Below are positions 19,613 to 29,682 of a stretch of DNA of 64,000 nucleotides, in pieces (positions within the stretch are counted from its first letter, which is position 1; the number at the start of each line of letters is the position of its first letter). Location: positions 38,826,664 to 38,890,663 of the forward strand of contig OX359286.1 in assembly GCA_947179155.2 (NCBI GenBank). The letters run 5' to 3'. The translations under genes were made by a program, and so were the position numbers. The notes beneath the pieces are model-generated. The model saw only the letters and a program-made list of their open reading frames with translations. It had not been told where the DNA came from and searched no databases. This DNA comes from Hedera helix (lineage: Eukaryota > Streptophyta > Magnoliopsida > Apiales > Araliaceae).

Positions 19613-20970
19613 CTCTTGTGGAAATAATTTGTTTACACGAATTATCACATGACACTTTTATTGCATATTCGTTTATAATATCATTTTCTTTCATATTCGT
19701 AAGTGATATTATTTTCCTTTATACTTATAAGGGATACCATCTTTTTCATCTTCCATTATTCAAACTTACTATGGTAAGGGATATTAATTTCCTTGACCTT
19801 TTGTTAATCAAACCTGCTACGGTAAGGGATATTATTTTCTTTCATACACCTAAATCGAAACTTATTATGGAACTATTGCTTCTATAATTCCTGAAAATAT
19901 TATATGTTCCATAATAGTTGCACTTCATCATTTCAATTGAACCATCCTATTTACGTGGACCTTTTTATTGAACTGTAACCGTTATTCTGAACTGTGGATC
20001 TTGAATATCATTTTTAAATTTCACTCCGCATCATGTTGACAATTTGGACATTATTTGAATCTGTACAAAGTAAACTTCTGATACTTATTGTTTATCCTGT
20101 TTCTTCTGTTCATCATTTATATCATTCTAATCATCCAAATTCAAGTTGTTGTGAATATCTGTGGCCGGGGGCACAGATGCGATATAATTGTTGAACAGAT
20201 GATAGGTTAAAGGCGATATAATAGGTTAAAGGCGATACATCTGTTCGGTGTCTTTTATGACACGTGGTGAATGTTCTCTTTGGCCCGTAGTGCAAAGATG
20301 AACTGTTGTTTGGTATGATTATGACCAAAGGCTGAATCTGGTATAACAATGACCGTTGGTGTTATATTGAATGTCTTTGGCCCGTAGTGCAAAGATGAAC
20401 TGTTGATCTGCATGATTATGATCAGGAACTGTGAATTGTATTATCTTGACTAATGGTATTTCAGATGATAAAAGTTGATGATATTTTTCCTAAAAAGAGA
20501 ATCGAGTGGACATTATAGTCTGCATTATTCTTCTAATAGATTGCTCATTCCGCTGCTATTATTGATCTGAACGTTGTTTAAGAATTTAACTGCAATTTTT
20601 GATACAAACCTTGTAGTCTATTGTATTCTATCAAGAACTCAACTGTTGAAGGCTAACGATAATTTACTTATCATTATCTTAGTCATGATATTCTTTACTA
20701 GGCTATTTGAGCTCACCCTTTCTTTTGTTCCATTGTTTTTCAGAAAATGAGAGAGTAGCCGGGTCTAGCAAGGGAATGGAGTGACGGTCCGAGTGATAGC
20801 TATTGTAGTCTTCACATGTTGTATATAGTGTGACAATAATTATGAAGACTTAGTTGTGTATTATTATACACTGTATTGTTGAACGTTATTCTATCTTGTA
20901 ATAATTTTGTTGTAGTCTTTTGACGACTCAAGTTTGGGCTGTATGAGCCTAGATTTGGGGGGGTCACAGT

Positions 20971-20982
20971 TGGCATCAGAGC
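20971..20982 (+). other. Primer-binding site (tRNA-iMet type)
   Basis: TGGCATCAGAGC lies two bases after the 5' LTR. It matches, with one change, the usual plant initiator-methionine tRNA primer site TGGTATCAGAGC. Confidence 0.85.
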
Positions 20983-21168
20983 TTAGGGATATGGTCTTTA
21001 ATGGAGATCTGGGGTTAGAACTAGGAGGGGAAAGATGAATAGAATTAATCACTAGCGTGTCCTACCTAAATTAGATTTTGTTATCTAATGAATCGATTTG
21101 AATGTAGGAACATGAAGAGATGAGTCGGTTTGTTTGAACTAACAATTATTTTGTGACAACAGTTTAGT

Positions 21169-23022
21169 ATGACATCTGGAAATCAAGAGGTTAACTATGG
21201 AATGCCTGAAGCGAATGTAGCCGAGAATCAAGAGGCCCCAAACAATCCTCCTGCCAACTCAGGAAATAATGTTCCTGATAACATGATGAACGATGGATTC
21301 TTTAGGAATTTCATGCAGTTCATACAGAATCAAGCAAGAGGAAATCCAGTCAATAATAACGGTAGAAACGCTGGTAATTTGAGGATGGTCACTGTCAAGC
21401 AATTTAAAGAATTGGGACCACCTGAATTCCACGGAAAGCCTGACCCACTCAAAGCGGAGGCATGGCTGAAGCAGACGACAAAAATACTTGATGTCTTACA
21501 ATGCGCTGATGATCAAAAGGTGTCATTTGCCACTTTTATGTTACGAGGTGAGGCGGACCATTGGTGGGAAGCGGTAAAACGTATCCAACCTTCAGCACTC
21601 GAAATGTCTTGGACAGAATTCGAAGAACTGTTTAACGAGAAGTATTTCCCAGAAAGCATCCGCCATATGAAAGAGGTGGAATTCATTAAGCTGGAGCAGG
21701 GAAACATGACAGTCTCCCAATATGAAGCTAAGTTCGCCGAGTTATCTCGTTTTGCCACCCATCTAGTGGATGACGAAGCACGAATGAGTCGGATGTTCCT
21801 AAGAGGTTTGAGACTCAAAATTCGTCAACAACTTAGCTCTCATAAATTCAGTTTGTATTCAGATGTTGTGGATAGGGCTCAAAGGGTGGAGCAAACAGAT
21901 GAAACATTGCAGCCAAGAGTTAATGATCAGCATAGAGAAAGGAATGACAACAACCACAGGAACGAGAACCATCGAGGAGGTAACCAACACTTCGGTGGTA
22001 ATTCCACATCAAATAACAGAAGAGGAGAATCCAGTGGGAACAATTTCAAAAGAAAGAGATTCCATAATAATTATGGAAGGGCACCAGCACCAGTACCAGC
22101 ACCAGCACCGACCCCAGTTTCAAGGGGAGAAGATCGACCACCAGTGAGATGCTATAGGTGTGGTCAGGAAGGTCACATCAGCCCAAACTGTACACAGCAG
22201 TCCAAACAGTGTTACAGTTGTGGAAAAGAGGGTCATCTTGCGCGGTTTTGTCCTGCCACAAAATCAAGTCCAGTTGCAATGATGATACCAAAAGCTAGCG
22301 CGGATAAGGAAAAATCTGTAGTTCAAGGGAGAGCTTTTGTTGTGACATCCCAAATGGCACGAAACTCGAAGGAGGTGATAACCGGTAAGCTATTCATAAA
22401 TTCTCGTGAAGTCTACGCTTTGTTAGATACTGGCTCTACCCATTCTTTTATCTCACCTGCATGTGCTCAGCGTTTAAACTTAACTCCTGAAAATTTGGAC
22501 TTTGACTTATCAGTTGAAACCCCATTAGGAGAAATGACCATTACATCTACTGTCTATAAATCTTGCCTAGTTCAAATCAACAACCTCACATTACCTGTTG
22601 ACCTTATTTCTTTGGAGATGCATGAATTTGATGTGATTTTAGGAATTGATTGGTTGACTACCCATCATGCTAAAATTGATTGTTTTCATAAGATTATTAG
22701 TTTTCATATTCCTAATCAACCTGTCATGCAAATTCAAGCAACTAAACCATTGAAATCTATAACTGTTATTTCTAGCCATAAAGCCATTCGTTTATTGAAA
22801 AACGAATGTCAAGCCTTTTTAGCTCATGTCACTGATTTGAACAAAAATACGTCAAACTTGAATGATATTCCCATTGTTAATGAGTTTCCTGACGTTTTTC
22901 CTGAAGAACTTCCTGGCTTACCCCCAAACCGTGAAATTGAATTTTGTATTAATCTTGAACCCAGTACCAAACCATTTCCAAAGCTCCATACCGAATGGCT
23001 CCCATTGAACTTCAAGAGTTAA
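21169..23022 (+). CDS. Retrotransposon Gag and protease (Tekay-like), frame ends early
   Basis: A 617-codon frame. Residues about 60-230 form the Gag capsid-like region (FKELGPPEFHGKPDP and WTEFEELFNEKYFP). A basic, Asn-rich linker and a short PAPVPAPAPTP repeat precede two CX2CX4HX4C knuckles (CYRCGQEGHISPNC about 327, CYSCGKEGHLARFC about 348). The aspartic protease active site LLDTGSTHSF is at about 418-427. The last 15 or so residues are out of register with the family: the polyprotein should continue into RT, but the similarity switches frame around 22,965-22,990, which I interpret as one lost base. Gag and protease themselves look intact. Start chosen as the first ATG after the primer site. 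Confidence 0.9.
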   Translation: MTSGNQEVNYGMPEANVAENQEAPNNPPANSGNNVPDNMMNDGFFRNFMQFIQNQARGNPVNNNGRNAGNLRMVTVKQFKELGPPEFHGKPDPLKAEAWLKQTTKILDVLQCADDQKVSFATFMLRGEADHWWEAVKRIQPSALEMSWTEFEELFNEKYFPESIRHMKEVEFIKLEQGNMTVSQYEAKFAELSRFATHLVDDEARMSRMFLRGLRLKIRQQLSSHKFSLYSDVVDRAQRVEQTDETLQPRVNDQHRERNDNNHRNENHRGGNQHFGGNSTSNNRRGESSGNNFKRKRFHNNYGRAPAPVPAPAPTPVSRGEDRPPVRCYRCGQEGHISPNCTQQSKQCYSCGKEGHLARFCPATKSSPVAMMIPKASADKEKSVVQGRAFVVTSQMARNSKEVITGKLFINSREVYALLDTGSTHSFISPACAQRLNLTPENLDFDLSVETPLGEMTITSTVYKSCLVQINNLTLPVDLISLEMHEFDVILGIDWLTTHHAKIDCFHKIISFHIPNQPVMQIQATKPLKSITVISSHKAIRLLKNECQAFLAHVTDLNKNTSNLNDIPIVNEFPDVFPEELPGLPPNREIEFCINLEPSTKPFPKLHTEWLPLNFKS

Positions 23023-25814
23023 AAGTCCAACTACAGGAATTGTTGGATACCGGTTTCATTCGTTCGAGTGCATCACCTTGGGGTGCTCCTATTCTATTTG
23101 TGAAGAAGAAAGACGGAAGTATGAGATTGTGCATTGACTACCGAGAATTGAACCATGTCACCATAAAAAACAGGTACCCGTTGCCTCGGATCGATGACAT
23201 GTTTGATCAATTACAAGGTGCTCAACATTTCTCAAAGATTGATCTTCGTTCTGGATATCATCAGTTAAAGGTTAAAGCTGAGAACATTCCAAAGACTGCT
23301 TTCAGAACTCGTTATGGGCATTATGAGTTTTTAGTCATGCCTTTTGGACTAACCAATGCTCCTGCAGCTTTCATGGACATGATGAACCGAATATTCAAGG
23401 AATATTTGGATCATTTTGTGGTTGTCTTTATTGATGACATCCTCATATACTCCAAGAATCGCGAGGATCATGAACAACACCTGAGATTGATACTCCAAAA
23501 ACACCGTGAGAATAAATTATATGCCAAGTTGAAGAAATGTGAGTTCTGGCTTGAGGAAGTCACGTTTCTTGGGCATGTGATTTCTAGTCAAGGAATATCA
23601 GTCGATCCTGTGAAGATTGAAACGGTACTAAATTGGGAACAACCCAAGACAGTAACCGAAGTCCGAAGTTTTCTGGGCCTAGCTGGTTATTATCGGAGAT
23701 TCGTAGAAGGATTTTCTCGAATCGCCACTCCATTAACTCAGCTGACTCGGAAAAGTACGAAATTCGTATGGAACGAGGAATGTGAGAAAAGTTTTCAAGA
23801 ACTCAAGAAGAGACTTATTTCAGCTCCTGTTCTGACCATACCATCAGGATCAGGAGAATTTGTTATCTACAGCGATGCTTTAGGCAAAGGTCTAGGCTGT
23901 GTCCTTATGCAACATGGAAAGGTTATAGCCTATGCCTCTCGACAACTCAAAGATTATGAGAAAAATTATCCTACTCATGATCTAGAGTTGACAGCAGTCG
24001 TTTTCGCATTGAAGATCTGGAGACACTACTTGTACGGAGAAAAGGTGGATATCTATACGGATCATAAAAGTCTCAAGTATTTCTTCACCCAGAAGGAACT
24101 CAACATGCGACAACGACGTTGGCTTGAGCTGTTGAAGGATTATGACCACACAATCCAGTATCACCCGGGAAAGGCGAACGTTGTAGCTGACGCTTTGAGC
24201 AAAAGATCTTATGCGAGTACAAGTGCACTGCTGACAACACAAAAGTGTATTTTGTACGACTTGCAAAAGATGGAGATAGAACTAAAGACACCAGGGACCC
24301 ACTCGAAGATTGCTCACGTGCGAGTAGAACCAGCTTTAATCGATAAAATGAAAGCTACTCAAGCTACCGATCCGGAACTGATAAACATGATAAAGAAAGT
24401 ACAAGAAGGTGCCATTTCCGAAGCAAGAATCGACGAGAAAGGAATACTTCGAGTCAACTCTCGACTCTGTGTTCCTAACGATCCTGAATTGAAGCATAAA
24501 ATCATGATGGAGGCACACAACACGCCGTTTGCAATCCACCCAGGAGGTACCAAGATGTATCGAGATCTTCGACATACATTTTGGTGGAACAATATAAAAA
24601 GAGAGATTGCAGAATTTATCTCAAGGTGCCTAACTTGTCAACGTGTCAAGGCAGATCATCAAGTACCTAAGGGCCCATTACAACCACTTGAGGTTCCTAA
24701 ATGGAAGTGGGAACACATCAATATGGATTTCGTGACGGGTCTTCCCAAAGTTTCTCAAGGCTTAGATGCAATTTGGGTCATCGTAGATAGATTGACCAAA
24801 TCCGCTCATTTCTTGCCTATACGAGAAAACTTTTCACTTGAACGTCTTGCCGTTATGTACATAAATGAGATCGTGAGATTGCATGGCATGCCAGTTTCCA
24901 TAGTTTCTGATCGAGATCCCAGATTCACTTCACGCTTTTGGATCAGTCTACAAAAAGCTATGGGCACTGAACTACGTTTTAGTTCTGCATACCATCCTCA
25001 AACGGACGGACAATCGGAAAGGACGATCCAGACCCTCGAAGATCTTTTGAGACTTTGTGTATTAGACTTCAAAGGAAGTTGGGATAAGTACTTGCCATTG
25101 GTGGAATTTTCTTATAACAACAGTTACCAAGCAAACATAGGCATGACTCCATTCGAGACTTTGTATGGAAGGAAGTGCCGCTCTCCAGTATGTTGGAATG
25201 AGGTAGGAGAAGTAAAATTGTTGGGACCCGAGTTGGTACGCTTGACAACAGAAAAGATCCAAATAATCCGACAACGAATACAGACCGCACAAGAACGACA
25301 AAAGAGTTATGCTGATCTTCATCGGAGAGACGAAAGCTTCAACGTCGGAGATCATATATTCTTACGTGTTTCTCCATGGAAAGGGGTTACGAGATTCGGA
25401 AAGAGAGGAAAGCTCAACCCTCGATTTATTGGCCCATTTGAAATCCTCAATCGAATAGGAACTGTAGCCTACAGACTAGCCTTACCACCAAGTAAGTCTC
25501 GCATCCATAACGTTTTTCACATATCTATGTTACGTAAATATGTGAAGGACCCAAACCACGTCATTGAGTTAGAACCAGACGTTATAGCAGAGGATTTAAC
25601 GTACGAGGAGGTACCTGTTAAGATCCTAGATAAGAAGGAGCAGATCCTACGCTCAAAGGTTATACCTCAAGTTAAGGTTTTATGGAGGAACCAAGATACT
25701 GAGGAAATGACTTGGGAGCTAGAATCTGAAATGAAATCTAAGTATCATTACCTCTTCGATATGCCAGGTACGTCAATTTCGGGGACGAAATTTCATAAGG
25801 AGGGGAGGTTGTAA
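22995..25814 (+). CDS. Retrotransposon RT-RNase H-integrase (Tekay-like chromovirus)
   Basis: A 939-codon frame overlapping the Gag frame by 28 bp in another register. In order: reverse transcriptase with VFIDDILIYSK at about 143; RNase H with YSDALGKGLG at about 291, TDHKSLKYF and ADALSKR; integrase H2C2 zinc region (about 506-550, CLTCQRVK); catalytic Asp/Asp/Glu in NMDF, SDRDPRF and QSERTIQ (about 577, 638, 674); a GPF/Y-type IGPFEIL at about 811; and a C-terminal chromodomain-like segment at about 865-922. It is the downstream half of a polyprotein whose frame was broken, so the listed ATG is probably an internal Met. The stop codon TAA (25,812-25,814) lies inside the 3' LTR, whose first bases are TGTAA. 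Confidence 0.92.
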   Translation: MAPIELQELKVQLQELLDTGFIRSSASPWGAPILFVKKKDGSMRLCIDYRELNHVTIKNRYPLPRIDDMFDQLQGAQHFSKIDLRSGYHQLKVKAENIPKTAFRTRYGHYEFLVMPFGLTNAPAAFMDMMNRIFKEYLDHFVVVFIDDILIYSKNREDHEQHLRLILQKHRENKLYAKLKKCEFWLEEVTFLGHVISSQGISVDPVKIETVLNWEQPKTVTEVRSFLGLAGYYRRFVEGFSRIATPLTQLTRKSTKFVWNEECEKSFQELKKRLISAPVLTIPSGSGEFVIYSDALGKGLGCVLMQHGKVIAYASRQLKDYEKNYPTHDLELTAVVFALKIWRHYLYGEKVDIYTDHKSLKYFFTQKELNMRQRRWLELLKDYDHTIQYHPGKANVVADALSKRSYASTSALLTTQKCILYDLQKMEIELKTPGTHSKIAHVRVEPALIDKMKATQATDPELINMIKKVQEGAISEARIDEKGILRVNSRLCVPNDPELKHKIMMEAHNTPFAIHPGGTKMYRDLRHTFWWNNIKREIAEFISRCLTCQRVKADHQVPKGPLQPLEVPKWKWEHINMDFVTGLPKVSQGLDAIWVIVDRLTKSAHFLPIRENFSLERLAVMYINEIVRLHGMPVSIVSDRDPRFTSRFWISLQKAMGTELRFSSAYHPQTDGQSERTIQTLEDLLRLCVLDFKGSWDKYLPLVEFSYNNSYQANIGMTPFETLYGRKCRSPVCWNEVGEVKLLGPELVRLTTEKIQIIRQRIQTAQERQKSYADLHRRDESFNVGDHIFLRVSPWKGVTRFGKRGKLNPRFIGPFEILNRIGTVAYRLALPPSKSRIHNVFHISMLRKYVKDPNHVIELEPDVIAEDLTYEEVPVKILDKKEQILRSKVIPQVKVLWRNQDTEEMTWELESEMKSKYHYLFDMPGTSISGTKFHKEGRL
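25797..25808 (+). other. Polypurine tract
   Basis: AAGGAGGGGAGG immediately precedes the 3' LTR, the expected plus-strand priming site. It overlaps the end of the pol frame. Confidence 0.85.
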
Positions 25815-26178
25815 GACCCCGAATTTTATGAAATATAAAATTTATTTTTTCTTCATATATATTTTCATGATACAGTAAGTGGTTGAATTGATAAAGTTAA
25901 AAGTTAAGGATGTTATGTGTAAATTATATTATGTCGGACAATATTCTTTTGGTCGGGGAATATTCGTTATGTCGGGGAATGTTCGTACGACGGCGCCGTA
26001 CGAACCAATCATTGGTGGACCCCACAAAGGTGGACCCTACAAAGAATAATTGTCGGATATAGAAAATGACATAAACAATTTTTAAAATGGTCAATGATAC
26101 TATTACTTTTAATTGTTAAAATATCCGGTGGTAAAAGAATAGTAACATACGGTATTGCACAGTAACATACGGTATTGC
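25810..26178 (+). repeat. 3' LTR of the Tekay-like element, first part
   Basis: The first 369 bp of the 3' LTR, matching 17,987 onward with about five substitutions. It stops at ATTGC (26,174-26,178), where the solo LTR was inserted. The rest resumes at 29,683. Confidence 0.93.
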
Positions 26179-29100
26179 TGTAAGACCCCGAATTTTATGA
26201 AATATAAAATTTAATTTTTCTTCATATTTTCTGAAACAGTAAGTGGTTAAATTAACAAAATTGAAAGTTAAGGATGTTATGTGCAAATTTTATTTTGTCG
26301 GACAATATTCGTTTGGTCGGGGAATATTCGTTTGGTCCGACGGCGCCGAAATAACAAATTATTGGTGGACCCCACAACGGAATATTTGTCGGATATAGAA
26401 AACGACAGAAATAACCTTTTTAAATAAAAATAGTCAACGAAACTGTTAAAATACTGGTGATAAAAGAATAGTAGCATACGGTAGTTTTTGGTATTTTCTG
26501 TAGCACACGGTACTCTACAGTAACACACGGTATTGCATAGTGTCTCATATTATTGGTCTGATAATTGACACCGTAACTGTTACGCATCATTTCATCGATA
26601 ATTGTCACTGCATAATATTTTATATTATCAATTCAATAATTGTTGTTACACAGTATTTTGCATTATTGATTTAATAATTGTCATTACACTGTATTTTATA
26701 TCATTGAGTCAATAATTGTTGTTGCACTGTTTTTAAAATTATTGAACCTAATAATTGTCACAGTAAAATATGCACAGTAATTCACATTATTGAATCAATA
26801 ATTGTCATTACACAGTAACGTATGCTTTATTTTACATTATTGTTATCTCTATTATGATGTTATTTAAACAGTTGTATTTCATTAATTAATTGACTTGATA
26901 TCTAAGAGCTAACTATACTGTATTTATAACAATTAGTCATAAAAATTGAATTGATAAAGTTATTTGTTTATAATATAAAGTTAGGTGATATGAAATGAAT
27001 GGTGTAGATTAAAGTGTGAATTATTGTTGAATAATTGAATTGATTTGTTTATAATATAAAGTTAGGTGATATGAAATGAATGGTGTAGATTAAAGTGTGA
27101 ATTATTGTTGAATAATTGAATTGATTTGTTTATAATATAAAGTTAGGTGATATGAAATGAATGGTGTAGATTAAAGTGTGAATTATTGTTGAATAATTGA
27201 ATTGATTTGTTTATAATATAAAGTTAGGTGATTATTAGGTGATATGAAATGAATGGTGTAGATTAAAGTGTGAATTATTGTTGAATAATTAAATTGATTT
27301 GTTTATAATATAAAGTTAGGTGATTACTAGGTGATATGAAATGAATGGTGTAGATTAAGATAATATAATATTTGAAATGGATGGTGTAGATTAAAAGATG
27401 ATCTTTAAATGAATGGTTTAGATTAAATGAATGATAAGATTTTTGGCTATAAATAGAAGCCTTAACTTAAGGATTTTTCATAAACTTTCTTACTTGTTCT
27501 TTCTTTCTCTCTCTAAATATTTTTTGTGTAAGTTCTCTCTAAGTGTTCTTAAGTCATTCCTAGTTTTGAAATCTTTTGCATTCTTTTTTGAATTCCCGAG
27601 TAGAATTTTCTTATGTACAGCAACTCTTTCGAAAAATCGTAGTAAATTCATTATTTGTCAGAATTTAATGAATTAAAAGCCTGTCTCTTCAGTTTTTCGT
27701 CCTCTACAACTTTGAAGAAGGAAGAAAAGTCATCTGAAATCATCTTCATGCCTTAAAATACTAAAAACCGTAACTTATTCTGATTTTCGTCACTATTTTC
27801 AGTCTTAGTTTTGAAAATTCATAACTCATTCATATTAACTCCGAATTGAGTGATTCTTGAGTCTATGCCGCCTATCTTTTCGAGAGTAACGTTATTTTAA
27901 AAGCATAAAGAGATTTTAAAAACTCTAGAAGACTCAAAAGTCAGATTCTTTACTGCTACATAGACAAACAAGGAAGGATTTGTTCGGCTAATAAACTTGT
28001 TTCACAATATCAAGGTAAGGAATGTCATCTTCTTTCATCTTCTATTATTAAAACTTACTACGGTAAGGGATGTCATTTTCTTTCATACTCTTAAATTTAC
28101 TACTCGTAAGGAATGTCATCTTCTTTCATCTTCTATTATTAAAACTTACTACGGTAAGGGATACCATCTTTTTCATCTTCCATTATTCAAACGTACTATG
28201 GTAAGGGATTATCATTATTTGATTCTCGATAATAATATTGTTTCTTCCTTACTCATAAGACGTGCCTTTTATTTCCATGTATTAAATTGTGGGAATAACC
28301 TTACGGAGCGGATTGCCGCCTGTTGGTGAATAACCTTTCGTATTCATTTATTATTAATCTCTGAGAATAACCTTACGGAGCGGATTGCCGCCTGTTTGGT
28401 GAATAACTCTTTGTACTCAAATTCTATTAAATTGTGGGAATAACCTTACGGAGCGGATTGCCGCATGTTGGTGAATAACACTTTGTATTAATTTTCTTCA
28501 CCTTTTGTTAATCAAACCTGCTACGGTAAAGGATATTATTTTCTTTCATACTCCTAAATCGAAATTTATTATGGAACTATTGCTTCTATAATTCCTGAAA
28601 ATATTATATGTTCCATAATAGTTGAACTTCATTATTTCAACTGAACCTTCCTATTTACGTGAACCTTTCTATTGAATTGTAACCGTTATTCTGAACTGTG
28701 GATCTTGAATATCATTTTTAAATTTCACTCCACATCATGTTGACAATTTGGACATTATTTGAATCTGTACAAAGTAAACTTCTGATACTTATTGTTATCC
28801 TATTTCTTCTGTTCATCATTTATATCATTCTAATCATCCAAAAATCAAGCTGTTGTGAATATCTGTGGCCGGGGGCACAAATGTGATATATTTGTTGAAC
28901 AGATGATAGGTTAAAGGCGATATAATAGGTTAAAGGCGATACATCTGTTCGGTGTCTTTTATGGCACGTGGTGAATGTTCTCTTTGGCCCGTAGTGCAAA
29001 GATGAACTGTTGTTTGGTATGATTATGACCAAAGGCTGAATCTGGTATAATCATGACCGTTGGTGCTATATTGAATATCTTTGGCCCGTAGTACAAAGAT

Positions 29101-29677
29101 GAACTGTTGATGTGCATGATTATGATCAGGAACTGTGAATTTATATTATCATGACTAATGGTATTTCAGATGATAAAAGTTGATGATGTTTTTACAAAAA
29201 AGAGAAGCGAGTGGACATTATAGTCTGCATTATTCTTCTAATAGATTGCTCATTCCGCTGCTATTATTGATCTGAACATTGTTTAAGAATTTAACTACAG
29301 TTTTTGATATAAACCTTGTAGTCTATTGTATTCTATCAAGAACTCAACTGTTGAAGGCTAATGATAATTTATTCGTCATTATCTTAGTCATGATATTTCT
29401 TACTGGGCTATTTGAGCTCACCCTTTCTTTTGTTCCATTGTTTTTCAACAGGAGATGAAAACATAACAGGGTCTAGCCGGGGAATGGAGTGAGGGTCCGA
29501 GGAATAGTTATCATAGTCTTCACGTTTTGTAAAATAGTGTGACAATAATAGTGAAGACTTAGTTGTGTATTATTATACACTGTATTGTTGTACGTTGTGC
29601 TTTGTTGTAATAATTTTGTTGTAGTCTTTTGACGACTCAAGTTTGGGCTGTGTGGCCCCAGATTTGGGGGCGTCACA
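26179..29677 (+). mobile_element. Solo LTR of a related Tekay-like family, nested in the 3' LTR
   Basis: Starts TGTAAGACCCC, ends GGGGCGTCACA, and is flanked by the perfect 5-bp duplication ATTGC (26,174-26,178 and 29,678-29,682). There is no internal coding region, so it is a solo LTR left by recombination between two LTRs. It is clearly homologous to the surrounding LTR but more divergent and about 500 bp longer (3,499 bp). The extra length comes partly from an 81-bp tandem array and from a unique segment at about 27,545-28,000. Confidence 0.93.
26945..27358. repeat. 81-bp tandem repeat array in the solo LTR
   Basis: A unit starting GTGTGAATTATTGTTGAAT repeats with starts at 27,014, 27,095 and 27,176 (exactly 81 bp), then 27,268 (92 bp, with an 11-bp insertion that duplicates ATTAGGTG). 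A partial unit precedes the array. The other LTRs carry only one related copy, so the array expanded in this LTR lineage. Confidence 0.92.
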
Positions 29678-29682
29678 ATTGC

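Larger units (their letters stand above)
17987..20968 (+). repeat. 5' LTR of the Tekay-like element
   Basis: 2,982 bp, from TGTAAGACCCC to GGTCACA. It contains a GC-rich palindrome near its start, degenerate repeats of an ATGAATGGTATAGATTAAA-type word (about 18,755-18,970), a TATA box, a 72-bp repeat array and several TTTGGCCCGTAGTGCAAAGA copies (about 20,280-20,400). Short frames such as 19,573-19,887 recur at the same LTR position in the 3' copy and are not taken as genes. Confidence 0.93.

Noticed and set aside
19573..19887. 104-codon frame repeated at 30,920-31,234
   Set aside because: The two copies are the two LTRs of one element. The hydrophobic protein arises from AT-rich LTR repeats and is not conserved in the solo LTR.
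27014..27358. CRISPR-like regular repeat spacing
   Set aside because: Head-to-tail 81-bp tandem units without spacers, inside a plant LTR.
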